64,000 nucleotides of DNA from NCBI GenBank assembly GCA_030248215.1, contig JASANG010002072.1:1-64000 (forward strand), in the 5' to 3' direction. A model generated the notes under the pieces. The model was not told the DNA's origin. It saw only the letters and a list, made by a program, of their open reading frames with translations, and ran no database searches. Positions within the stretch are counted from its first letter, which is position 1, and the number at the start of each line of letters is the position of its first letter. Positions 38,101 to 48,730 of this stretch are shown in pieces. A program made the translations under genes and the position numbers. The DNA comes from Enoplolaimus lenunculus (Eukaryota > Nematoda > Enoplea > Enoplida > Thoracostomopsidae).

Positions 38101-38310
38101 GCCTGTACATCTATTAACTTTTCCTACCAAACATGGGAATACCTAGGCGTTTGAATTTTCCAGTTTTTCCAGCCACACTTATGCTTTTTCACTTCCTACC
38201 AAAACAGTGGAAAATTAGGCCGTCATACAGGAGTGGCTGCGCTGCATTCCTGGTCATAAGTTTTCCACCGTGCAACACTGGAAACCCTGTGCTATACATC
38301 AGCCGGCTTA
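35161..38310. mobile_element. Minisatellite-bearing elements with long inverted termini
   Basis: The left terminus (35161-35270) starts GGCCCATGTATAGAACAGGG and contains AGGAGTGCAGAGCAGCCACT. The reverse complement occurs at about 37640-37738, ending CCTGATCTATACATGGGC. A second left-type terminus is at about 36361 and a second right-type terminus at about 38220-38305. Between them are tens of degenerate copies of an about 80-bp unit: reversed at 35270-35570, direct at 35580-36355, reversed at 36430-36660, direct at 37180-37620 and 38040-38210. About 500 bases at 36660-37180 are unrelated. I read this as two or three overlapping copies of one element whose body is a minisatellite flanked by inverted ends. 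Confidence 0.7.
37791..38000. mobile_element. 200-bp palindromic MITE, TA-flanked
   Basis: The left half starts CACTGCAAAAAGTGGTGAGT and the right half ends GACTCACCATTTTTTGCAATG. The two halves are near-complete reverse complements through GAAATAGGCT, ACTACATAAACTG and GAGTCAAATT. TA abuts both ends. It sits inside the minisatellite block, so it inserted later. A relative lies at 1863-1990. If transcribed it would fold into one long hairpin. Confidence 0.8.
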
Positions 38311-39629
38311 TTGTTATAAGTTCATTTGTATGCTTAGGTTTAGAATTATGCTTACCGCGGTCAGATCCTATTATACATTTGCTGATCCTTACATATGCCG
38401 AAGATTCACAAGCGGTCCGAATTTTACCGGGAAAATAGACGCATATATGTCTGATTTTTTGAAATACATAAATCTTCGGGTGACTTTTCCTGATTCAGAC
38501 GATTGTCTGATTTTTCTTGTCGATAAAGAAATTTTGTAGTTTTTAAAAAATTTACTTGTTTGGCGCGTTTCGTTTCAAGTTTTGGCTCAATTTTAGAAAA
38601 CAAATTGCCATTTCGTAAAAAGTAAGCGTAAAAAACCAAAATATTTAGCAACACCTCGCACATATTTGCTATAATTAGTAAAAGCATTGTTTTGACGACC
38701 CAATTACACCTCACCACCGGCTCTGGTAAAGTTTGTTGACCACCGGCTCCGGCATTTTTCACTTCCACTTGTACCCTGTCTAAAACTGAAACCTTTGACA
38801 CTTTATAGATATTTGCTAAAATAATAGCAAACTATACAATATTTTAAGATTTCAGTTTACCTTCGGGTGCGGTATTCTTCACCTTCGGTGCACGTTGCTC
38901 GTGCAAAAATACTAAGAGCCGACAAGCGAGGGCCCGCTCACTAAAATTGCTAAGAACGTTTATTTCTCTTCACACGGCTATTTTGAAAGACAATACATTA
39001 ATTTGTTATTTACAAAATGCGATGGACGCGTTATAAAAACAACAATACAAAATCGTGTTTCGCTTTCGACACGAAAAACTATCTAAACTAAGTAGTGATT
39101 TAAGTAAGATATGTTTCATCTAGTTTTTGTTTCGTGTATTTGTACTATGTATGTATGTATGTAGAATTTCTACTCGTCCTCTAGCAACCAGCCAAACATC
39201 AGCTTTCAAAATCAAGGTTTCCATGTTACAGGCACCATGTTTACGTTCGCGTGTTGGCAGCTATTTAAAATGAACTTTTACTTTTTAAATCGATTTTAAC
39301 TAAAACAGTTTCATGCACACAGTAGAACAGCTGCTGTAGATGACTTACAATGCGTATGAGTTCTTAACAGCACGTACGCACTGCTCTTATTCTTAACCCC
39401 GAACAGAAATTGCATTTGTAAAGTCATCTTTACTTGGGTTTCCCTGCCGGGAGGGGGTCCAACCCCCTGCAAAAAACAAAATATCTAAAATTTCGAGATT
39501 TTTTAAGCAAAATTTACACCAGTTTTAATGTCGCGTGTGAATTATAACTCAAGGTATATGCAGGGCCGGAGCAACCACCCTCGTCCAGTATATTTTGATT
39601 AAATAAAAATTTAAAGATTACTGGCTAAA

Positions 39630-42600
39630 CTAGATAGTCAGTTCATCCAATACGTCTTCCGCTTCATCAGTGCTTGAACTGTTCCCTTCATTGCTGTTGG
39701 TTGCAGTGATATCAGGTTCTCCGACGCTAGCATTTAGACTGTTTGCACTACGTTTAACCGAAATCTCAGCAGTAATTGCTGTAGACGATTCAGGCCCTGA
39801 TAGCTTGTGTGAATCTGTGGTTGCCGCAAAACTATCAACTGATGTGATGCTAGGGGGCCGCGGTCTATGCTTCCGGGCAGGATTGAATCCACTACAGTAT
39901 CCACATCTGTATGCGATATATTCAAATTCCTCAGCTAGTGCCATACCGTTATGCGCATGACAATGCGTGCAAATAAGCGCAAACCGATTACTGAAACAAA
40001 CAAAACTATTTCATGTATTTCAGTCACATATTGTAGATAAGCGGTGTATGGTAGCACGACTATTAATTTAAAATAACGTATGTATATAAAAGTTTCAATT
40101 TGTGCTTGTTCAAATAAAGCGCATTAGTCTCAGTATATCTCAAATTTCCAAAAAGAAAAAACTTTGCGCTGCAAATAAATGGAGCGTGCGTGGGCAAGGT
40201 GGCAGTAAAAGATCGGATTCGGCAACAGATTGGACGAAAATTGACTCTTCAATGTCAAATAAGGGTTTAAAAAGCCTGATCCAGCAAAAACCAATGACAC
40301 ACGTTTGTGTGTTTGAAATTGAGTTTGAACAACGCGAACCATTTTTGGAAACGTCTCAGTATGTACGGTTCTGGACCTCAATTCATATGTAAATGAAGTC
40401 TGGTTTGAATATTTCAAAATATAGCTTGGCTACAATAAGATTGGGTTTGTTAAATCGCACTTCAAACGGCTGCACAGTTTTAAATACACATTATATAGAC
40501 ATTGATCTACATGAAGCGATTTTTCTATGTCAAGGGTCAGCTTCAGAGCACTTTTCGCAACCATCGGCATCAGTACTGCAAAAAATTGCCGATACTGTTT
40601 GCACACAACAGTAAGTCGTAATACTATCAATTTGGTGTCTGATCAAGGAAACTACTATCTCTCTTGCGTTTGCGTTTGAAAAATTAATTGAAATGAACTG
40701 TTCTCGTAATATGAGAATCCATTATAGTGGTTAGGGTTTTTAAGTCTTCGTATAATGATGTTATGCAGTATCCCATCTGTTCTTTAAACATGTTACACGA
40801 TTTTTGTCTTTACGTATGAATTCTTGCTGTGCATAATGTATGGGTCGCGTTTCAAATGATAGTAACGTTGTGTTTCTTACTTTGGGCCATCCCCAAGAAA
40901 GTAGTCAATTATTTTGTCGAATATCGAACGTTCGACAGGCAGCAATGGTCGTGTGGGATTTACTGCGCTTGTTGTTGCCGTGGGTGGATTCATCGTGGCA
41001 ATTGGTGGTTTATAATCACACTGAGATGATCGTTCATCAGATTTCGGAAGAAGAGTGTCTTTGCAAGCTATATACGTATAAAAATAGAAATTACCGAGCA
41101 CATTTTCAGATAGCTGAAGAAATCTACTTAAAACCGCAAGTGCAAGGAGTCTAGCAACAATCGTGCAAGGTCCAAAAACGCTCGCAATACCAGGACTTGT
41201 CATTCAATAGTTCAAAGTAACAGCAACTTTAATAAGCGATAACGCATTAACAATTTACTTCAGTGCAAAAAATACAACAATTCATGCTTGTAACCCTTTG
41301 TTAGCGCTTTGTTTAAAATTGCTTTTAATATACACAACACAAATTAAATGGCTGCCGTCTATGTAGATTATGCGTAGACTAGTGTCCCTTACGTTTAACT
41401 AAGTTAAGCACTGCAGTACTTACCTGAAAAGCATAACAACCTAACTTTTCTAAGGCGCAATGAAATTCAATATAAACAGAAACCTTTAAAATTCAGAATG
41501 TCAGTTTCCAGTTTTTGATTTTTGGGTGAATATCTTACCAGAAGGATCAGGTGGTACAAGCATTTGAGACCCTGCAATGCGATGAAGGCCTGATACAGGA
41601 ACAGTAGACACAGAACAGCGTAACTGCTGTGATATCTGGGAAGAAGACGACTGAAAGACATTTGATTGACTACGGAGTGGCGAGCTCCAATGTTGATTAC
41701 GATATAATTTTGGTGTGCTTTCAGCGCTCGAACTACTTGAAGGTGTAAGCGGTAGTTTCAGCTGCTGTTTTTGCACACTTGCGGCTGCGTTTCGCCTTCG
41801 TACTGAACCTAAATTAGAACATGATAGTTATAAAACAATAAAATTTCAATCTTGAAATTAACAATCACGTACGTTACGTACGTACTATCAATGTGCCTAG
41901 AGCAAAACCCATGAAAGTGTGATGTAGCTGTGGTTTCTTACAATCGCATGTCACGCAACTTTGGTAATTTATATACACAACAACCGTGGATAAACATAAT
42001 AAACAATGTAAGCCAATAATCTGGAAATGAGATGAATTTGCTTGGCTTTTACAAATGGAAGCCATGTACAAATTGCCTTTGCCGTGTCTCTAAAATGTGA
42101 AGCGGTTTTGGTTGTTTACCAAAAGCATCTGGATGCCCAGGCATTAAGATACTATCAGTTGAACGCCTTGGAGTAGCTTCGCCAGGACCAAAGCGTTCCA
42201 GTATTTGTTTCGCAACCTAAAAAGCAGAAATCAAGTTTTACTAAGCAAACGGAAAACCGTACAATAAATCTTGAAGCGATTAGTCCAAACCAAAAACACC
42301 GGTTGGCTGTTGAATATGGAATGGCTGGCAACGATTTTATTAATTCAACGTCATCTCAGTGGTATTGCAGTTCTTGGCTAGGGAAGGCAAAAAAGTCAGA
42401 AACACGCAACGAACTTTGTATGTCTCTGTTTCCATCACGTTGTTCAAGATGTCTTTTCGCCTCTTCATTAATTCGTGAAGACGATTATCGTTATTTTCAA
42501 TTCGGCACGAAAAGAACCAAGTCACAACCAGCTATAAAATCAAGCATACAGCGTTTAATATACGTAATCTTTAACTATCCATTGTTGGGCACACTATAAT

Positions 42601-43150
42601 GATATCGAATTGTATTTTGAACCCATAAACCGAATGAGGCTACTTGGTCAATGTTACGTTACATTATTACTACATGTAGAGTGAACCTAAAGTCACTTTT
42701 ATTCGCTTAATGTTTCACAACATCGCAAGTTAATATGCGTACACAATAAGAACGAACAGTCATACTTCATACAACTGAATGGAATAGTAATGAACATTAG
42801 CAAAACGTTCAGCCGAACATTATTTTATTTTCGAGTAAACTACACAATATATACGTGCAATCTTAAAAAATTTAACTGACCTTTACCTTCAACAGATAAA
42901 CGAACACCGGAAATAAAAGCAAAGGTATTATAAACAGAAGCCAACTTTGAGATTCATTGTACCAGTACCAGTAAGCAAGCGCTGCTATTATGGCATATAA
43001 ACAAACTGACGAAAAAATCAAATTGCCAACAAAATGTTTTTGCTTCAGATACGTAATATGCTGACTGTCTTCTAGTTCACTAATTTCACGCTCGAGTTTT
43101 TCAAGTACCGTAACAGTCGTGGGCTTAGATGATGACAAAACTGAACCCAT
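39630..43150 (-). CDS. LNPK: LNPK (Lunapark, ER three-way-junction protein), 6 exons, complete
   Basis: Minus-strand exons: 43150-42887, 42531-42415, 42216-42120, 41808-41539, 41067-40881, 39990-39630. Phases join into 431 residues. The N-terminus MGSVLSSS has Gly2 and Ser6, as for N-myristoylation, which Lunapark is known to carry. A short coiled-coil-like segment (VTVLEKLEREISELEDSQ) is followed by two hydrophobic spans (about 41-63 and 70-97) and a second coiled region (RRKDILNNVMETETYK, then ILERFGPGEATP). Exon 5 ends PLLPVERSIFDKIIDYFLGD. Exon 6 has the zinc ribbon ICTHCHAHNGMALAEEFEYI then RCGYCSGFNPARKHRP, with two CxxC pairs. The tail is acidic (STDEAEDVLDEL). This is the full Lunapark architecture. 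In animals the protein stabilises ER tubule junctions. The start is the ATG giving Gly2. Confidence 0.95.
40090..40610 (+). pseudogene. Coding-like open frame inside LNPK intron 5, unrecognised
   Basis: One plus-strand frame is open over about 175 codons except for a single in-frame stop near the middle. It is preceded by a CTCAG acceptor-like site (40129-40133) and ends at a consensus donor (ACA then GTAAGT at 40611). Readable pieces include QKPMTHVCVFEIEFEQREPF and SASEHFSQPSASVLQKIADT. This is more coding-like than most AT-rich DNA here, but I see no partner exons: the next plus-strand frame (40840-41154) is largely the antisense of LNPK exon 5. It could be a decayed nested gene, a retrocopy or chance. 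Confidence 0.3.
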
Positions 43151-44016
43151 TTTCACTAATAGGATGGTACTAGAACATATTAACTATATACAGGGCTATA
43201 TATATCCCGATCGGTTTCTGCAAAACATAATCATTTCCGGACAAATTTGCATTGCTATGTCAGTTCAAATCGATTCCTGATATTTTACGTTGCTTTGTTC
43301 GACATAATATGACATTTCGAGAGCGACAGGAAGAACGAACGTTGTTTACGTTATTAGATCCATATCGCGAAATGGTAAATCTATTTACCGTAATTCTGGC
43401 AGTGCTTTGATCATGAAAAGATAATATCTTCAAATATAGCACAACAGTACGGACCGTTCAAGACTTGCCGTTACTCTTATCCTAATAGTCTTAGCTTAAT
43501 GAATACGTTTCCCCCGTTGCTCTCTGGTTCAGGTAAAATTCACCATCCAACTGCGGTTCCGGTAAATTAATATCTGGTCCCACAATGGTGGTGATTTTAA
43601 TCTTGGAACAACATCTTGGAATCCTCCATTCGCAGTTGGCGTGCTTGCGAGTAATTTTTTTAACATATGTTATTCAAAAACTTGTAAATTTGCAAGACTG
43701 ATAATTAAAAACTTAATGCTAATAGAAGTAGATTGTTCCTAAACCTTAGCAAAGATATACTAAGAAAATGTGGTCAAATGTTATCGGGACACTGTTGGTT
43801 AGGTTATCACTTATCATTTCACAATCAAGTTTGAACTTAAATTTTTCCAAAACACTGTAGGGCGACTATACTCATAACAATTTCGCCAAATGTGAAGAAT
43901 TCATAGGCTTTCCGAACGGAATTATTTGGAAAGTAGCCGGTATGCATACTGTACAAGTATAATGTGCATTGCATATATTGCATATGTACAAGGAGAAGCA
44001 TGTATCACATGCTTAC

Positions 44017-44991
44017 CAGGGTGCGACCGGATACCAAAAACTGACGGAGCTGGATAATCTAATATCCGGCCGGAGCCGGATAGTTAATTCGATTCTTTAT
44101 TTAATCTCATATTCCTTTATACATAAGTTTATAATTTGCATTCTGGTTTATTAAATCATATTACTGTCTGATTCCACAAACAACTGTAATTCAAGCAAAA
44201 AACTAAAATAAAGTATCTAAGTAGCATTCACATATCAGAACGTAACTCACAATTCTTCCTTCCGTGACCTATATTAAAAGTGTTTTCGATACAAAGTTAA
44301 CACTTTAACAATGAACCTACTCCATTATTCTGTTTATGTAACGTTGCGTTCAGTTGCAATAGTTGTTTGGCCCATCTTACTTTTACGGTCGGGCATACAG
44401 TTTTTGTAAGATACTATAAAATAGAGGTGCATGTAGCTTAGGATTTAAGGCTATTGTTTCGCTTAAACTTAGTTTGGCCTTATCTTCACGTTAACTGCAA
44501 CGTAAAGTACAAGGTGGCCGGCATGCAACCAGAGGCCTAGCCAGAATTTGGGAATGGGAGCTACGTTCTAGAAAAAATTTTGAATGGGAAGTTACATTTG
44601 TTCTCAACTGAATTAATCGCCTTAAGATTGAAGCAAATATAAAGCTGGTTTCCACAACGAATGTAGTTTCAGTTACTTGAGTTCTAACTAACAGATATGC
44701 ATGCAGATAGTGAATAAAATTGAGAACTTGGCAGCTCACTTATTACGGCATATACCTTTTTAGACCTCCTATTCTTGTCGTTACCACCCTGCTATCCAAT
44801 ATACGTACCTTATTCAACACTTCAAAATGGTTTACATATTAACACAATTATGGCACAATAAAGATATAAAAGTAAGTCAATCTAAGTCAATTAGTTTCAT
44901 TTTTCAAATTTTTAAAGAAATATCAGGCAAGAAAAAATACCAGAGCCAGATGCCGATTTTTTGCCGGAGCCGGATATCCGGTCGCACCGTG
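44017..44991. mobile_element. 975-bp hAT-like non-autonomous element inserted in a SINE, perfect 8-bp TSD
   Basis: Starts CAGGGTGCGACCGGATA and ends TATCCGGTCGCACCGTG. ATGCTTAC occurs directly on both sides (44009-44016 and 44992-44999). The host sequence is the SINE phrase TCACATGCTTACGTGCCC, cut exactly after ATGCTTAC and resumed with ATGCCCCAATTTTCAACAAG. No open frame inside looks like a transposase; the longest, on the minus strand at 44491-44739, is short and featureless. Confidence 0.9.
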
Positions 44992-45599
44992 ATGCTTACA
45001 TGCCCCAATTTTCAACAAGGTCGTTCCTTGACCGTCCACCCTATTTTCGACTGGACATCGTGTTCGAAGCGCGGCAATTTACCATAGCGCTAACGGTGTA
45101 GCCCCCATGTCAGTCAAGATAGGAACCGGGACTTCAGACCTTTTAACAAAGCAGATGTAAAAGCGGGTTACGGGTGGTTTCAAACTAGCGACATTCTGCG
45201 TGAAAGGCAGACGCTATTACCACTGTGTCACGTAGCCCGCCTCTCAAACTGCTTCTATCGTCGACTATATGAAGACCGCATCCTGCTGGTATGCATAATA
45301 CACATTGTGCATTGCATATATTGCATATGCACCAGGACAAGCATGTCTCACATGCTTACAATACATTCCAGCCGTTTTAAGGTATGGAATTGACAACCAT
45401 ATTCTACTGTTCCGTACAAAGAATTTTAATTACAAATTTCCGAGTGTCTGTAATTTTTCAAAGAACAATCACGTTGTAAAAACCCAAATTTCACAGCTAT
45501 TGTTTTGGAAATTGACGTCGAACTACCCTCTTACACTCAAGTCAAGCATGCTACCACTAGGGCACGGCATACACGGTGTAGCTTGTGTATCGGCAGTAT

Positions 45600-45900
45600 G
45601 GGCAGAGTGTACAATGTTTAGACACATACATACTCGTGCACATATACCACCAGGGGAATTGTGATATGGGCCGCGTGGTGTAATGGGTAGCGTGCTTGAC
45701 TCGCGAAATCGGAGAAGTTTGGATTCGCGGTCCGGGACGACCGCCTAAAGAAGGGGCATTGTGAGTATACGCGGTGTAGCTTCCCGGCGTGGTCATATCT
45801 TTGAAAAGTTTAGGGTAGAAACCATGTGTATTCGCTTCACAGTATTTCGGAGAAAGGGTTACCATGCCGTTCTGACGGCCGGTATATGTACACATGTTTA
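45600..45900 (+). repeat. SINE with tRNA-like head, second family (plus strand)
   Basis: GGGCCGCGTGGTGTAATGGG at 45667 is the same tRNA-like start found inverted four times at 56.8-57.8 kb. Flanking text (CACATATACCACCAGGGGAA, GGTCCGGGACGACCGCC) is the reverse complement of that array's body. It is a dispersed copy of the unit arrayed at 57 kb. Confidence 0.65.
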
Positions 45901-46979
45901 GCAATCTTTTTGCTTTACATACACTTAACGTCTACATATACCATAGCTCCGAACATGATCAACAATGGGCCAGAAAGAGTAGGAATACATTAACACGCTT
46001 ATCCGTTAAAGAACATAAGACACACTTCTTTTTTCCTTAAGAAAATTTTGACAGACTTTGTTCAATTTATTGCAATGCCCTGGCCATGTAATTATATAAG
46101 TTTTTCATTATTAACCTCTTGTCATATCAATGTATTTTGTTTCATTGACCAATAGTTTTATGTTCGGAATCGAACTTCGAAAAAATTAGAGAATTGCACT
46201 ATACACACTTTGCGCTGAGTTGCTCAGATTCAACTATTTGTGGAGGAAGTATTCAATGTTGTTATTATTTTCATAATTATTGACGTTGTATTTAGTCCAA
46301 GCAAACGTGCAAATAGCATATTTCTATTAGTAACACGAGCTTTCTAACCAAACTTTTGATGGAAACTAAATTCTCTCTTTACAAGAAATGATGGCGTTTA
46401 ATTTACTGTTTGGACGTAACTTGGAAAAAGTTTGACAGTTGTTAGCGAAGTTTTATTGCCGCATTTTGCAAATCGCCTTGTTTCAATTTTGGAAATAGTT
46501 TTCGCAGTAAAATAATTGAATAGATCACCTCATCAGATTTTGCACTGGAAAATTTATAATCCATTGATAATGACTTGTTGGCAGAAGCATAACTTAAAGT
46601 CAAACTCCAACTGAAGCCCAGAGTTCACACCTCGCAGGGGTGGCAGTTTATCAAAAGCTTGGAGCCACAAATTTAAGTATCGTTCCTTACGAAAACCCCA
46701 AATGACTTAAGTCAAATGTCGACCCAATTCATGTATCTATCTACAACCCAACTATTCGTTCACTGGAACTATTATGCTTTCCAATTTTATAAATATATTT
46801 CTTCCAAGGCCCCGTCAGCGTTAAACTGAATAGGCTACGTGTTCTTATTCTTGCATATATTCGTAGCTCGTATTGAACTGTCGGTTTTTATTGTTTCTGA
46901 TTGTTGTAATTCAACGGCTGATGGACCTATAATCTGACCTTAAATTGCGGGTTATAATTAGTTTGGCAGGCAGCACCAG

Positions 46980-47330
46980 ATCCAGCCACTATTGTCAGTC
47001 TAGGTAGGAACCGGGACGTCAGACCTTTCTGCTAAGCAGATCGAAAAGCGGGCATCCGGAGCGGGGAACAAACTCAGTCTACGGATCCTTAAGCGAACAT
47101 TGTACCACTGCTTCTCGCAGGCCGCCCGTCCAACTGCATTCTTCGTCGGCTATTTGAGTCGGCCGTATGCTCGCGGCAAGCATACTACACAATGTGCATT
47201 GCATATATATTGCATATTCACCAGGACGAGCATGTCTCACATTCTTACGTGCCCCAATTTTCAACAAGGTCGTCCCTTGACCGTCCATCCTATTTTTGCC
47301 TTCATGCATCCGCATGTCACATTCCCCGGT
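46980..47330 (-). repeat. tRNA-Leu-like SINE copy
   Basis: Carries CAGTCTAGGTAGGAACCGGG, CAGACCTTTCTGCTAAGCAG, then a minus-strand tRNA-like end (47042-47125, with CTTAAGGATCCGTAG on the minus strand), and continues directly into the start of another unit (TATTGCATATTCACCAGGAC, TCTCACATTCTTACGTGCCC). This is head-to-tail joining as at 21.5-22.5 kb. Confidence 0.7.
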
Positions 47331-47610
47331 TTTTCTACAAGGTCGTCCCTTTACCGCCAACTTATATATTTTTGGTTCTACTGCGGCAGTTTGCCATTGC
47401 GGTCCCATCATTGTCACCATGTGATAAGTTGGGTAGGCTAGGGTATGACGGTTCTTAGTTTTGAGTTCTCAGCAGCTGAAAATGAGGGATACTCCCAGGA
47501 AGTTTCGAACTCGATCGACAGATTATCAGTTCAGCGCGCTATCCACTGAGCCACACCGCCTCAATCAACTGCTGAGTTTTTCTGTTTTTGTGCCTTTCAA
47601 GAACCTCAAC

Positions 47611-47986
47611 CAGGGTGCAACCGGAATTCCGGTTCCGGCATTTTTTCACCTTCCGGTTCCGGTAAATTTTTACCGGATTTAAAAATTTCGGTATTATAAT
47701 TTGGCCGTTTTCTTAACTTTGCTAATTTTTAAGAATCTCTGTTGAAAGCCACTTCTACTCCGAATATAAGCCATTGATGGTGGATTTCACTTCAGCCTAT
47801 GATGAAAATCTAATATACAACAAATAAAATAAATACCTACTATGTTCGACTAAGGTTATTTCACAAATAATAGAGCAAAAAATAAGCTTAAAATGAAATT
47901 TTTGGTGAAATGCATTTTTCACTTTCCGGTTCCGGTAAAATTTTCAAATTCCGGTTCCGGTAAATTGTAATTCCGGTGGCACCCTG
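47611..47986. mobile_element. hAT-like MITE, CAGGGTGCAACCGGAATT ends, perfect 8-bp TSD
   Basis: 376 bases from CAGGGTGCAACCGGAATTCC to AATTCCGGTGGCACCCTG. ACCTCAAC is repeated exactly at 47603-47610 and 47987-47994. The interior is closely similar to the copy at 52324-52708 (ATTATAATTTGGCCGTTTTC, AGCCATTGATGGTGGATTTC), implying recent common origin. It is non-coding. Confidence 0.93.
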
Positions 47987-48129
47987 ACCTCAACATAAAC
48001 ATGCATTTTGGTTCTTCAATATTTTACCGCTTTTGCATATGAAGGCACTTCATATGCATCAACGTTTTACCGATGTGCAGCGTTAGCATGAGGTTTCATT
48101 TTGCCTCCAATCATCTGCATGTCACAGTC

Positions 48130-48290
48130 CCCATGTCAGTCTAGGTAGGAACCAGGACATCAGACCTTTCTACTAAGCAGTTCGAAAACTGGGCCTGCAC
48201 AGCGGGGATCGAACTCTCAGTCTACGGAGCCTTAAGCGAACATTGTACCACTGCGCCACCCAGCCCGCAAGTCCAACTGCATTTTTCGTC
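48130..48290 (-). repeat. tRNA-Leu-like SINE fragment
   Basis: Minus strand from about 48268: GCGGGCTGGGTGGCGCAGTG, then CGCTTAAGGCTCCGTAG, then GAGTTCGATCCCCG. This is the best preserved tRNA-Leu(TAA)-like end in the window. The SINE body phrase CAGACCTTTCTACTAAGCAG lies beside it. Confidence 0.65.
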
Positions 48291-48448
48291 GACCATAAAA
48301 TTTTGCATTGCTGGAAGTATTTGAATCGTGCAAAAGTATGTTTGCGTCATTAAAATTAATTGGACTTAACTGCATGGTTCCACCAGAAACTAAGTCTTGC
48401 CGGAACAGTTGAAAGAAAGTTTCCAATATTTAATTGATATCTGGTATC

Positions 48449-48527
48449 CAGGGTTCAACCGGAATTACAATTTACCGGAACCGGAATTTGAAAATTTTAC
48501 CGGAACCGGAATTCCGGTTGCACCCTG
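48449..48527. mobile_element. 79-bp hAT-like mini-MITE with perfect 8-bp TSD
   Basis: It consists almost only of the two termini: CAGGGTTCAACCGGAATTAC at the left and GGAATTCCGGTTGCACCCTG at the right. CTGGTATC is repeated exactly at 48441-48448 and 48528-48535. It is a very small copy of the family at 47611 and 52324, yet the duplication shows it moved as a unit or shrank after insertion. Confidence 0.9.
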
Positions 48528-48730
48528 CTGGTATCCGATAGGCTTATACAATACAGGGACCCATTAGGCAGCTTAGTTTGGTTCTGCTAAAACTGAATGA
48601 TTACGGCTTGTCACGAGCATCTTTACCTTGCAAGCAAAGCAAATGTCGTGTACGTACGTATTAGGTTTTAGTTTACTGTGCCTATGTCTTACATGTTAGC
48701 TTCATTTTAATTGGAAATATATATCCAGTT

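Larger units (their letters stand above)
31550..39600. other. Repeat-dominated intergenic region
   Basis: Between the candidate plus-strand gene and LNPK lie a TGTAAACGGA-type MITE relative (about 32030-32420), two GTAGTGACCCGAATAAGAGG MITEs, the minisatellite/TIR block at 35.16-38.3 kb with a palindromic MITE inside it, and CCGGAGCCGGA-type fragments at about 37020-37150 and 38660-38870. Open frames up to about 140 codons (for example 31536-31952) lack any conserved motif and overlap repeats. I found no gene. Confidence 0.6.
43151..48730. other. Intergenic region between LNPK and MANF (divergent genes)
   Basis: The LNPK and MANF starts face away from each other, so this 5.6 kb holds both promoters. 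I recognise no promoter motif. Contents are an interrupted SINE (43938-45240), an inserted hAT-like element, a tRNA-headed SINE of a second family (45600-45900), SINE copies at 46980-47330 and 48130-48290, another tRNA-like fragment on the minus strand near 47480-47570, and two hAT MITEs (47611-47986 and 48449-48527). No gene is visible. Confidence 0.6.

Noticed and set aside
40840-41154. Plus-strand 104-codon open frame
   Set aside because: It is largely the antisense of LNPK exon 5 (40881-41067), whose minus-strand reading matches Lunapark and fits the splice phases.
47470-47570. Minus-strand tRNA-like sequence starting GGCGGTGTGGCTCAGTGG
   Set aside because: Has A- and B-box-like text, but the T stem and anticodon stem do not pair well; treated as a repeat fragment and not a tRNA gene.
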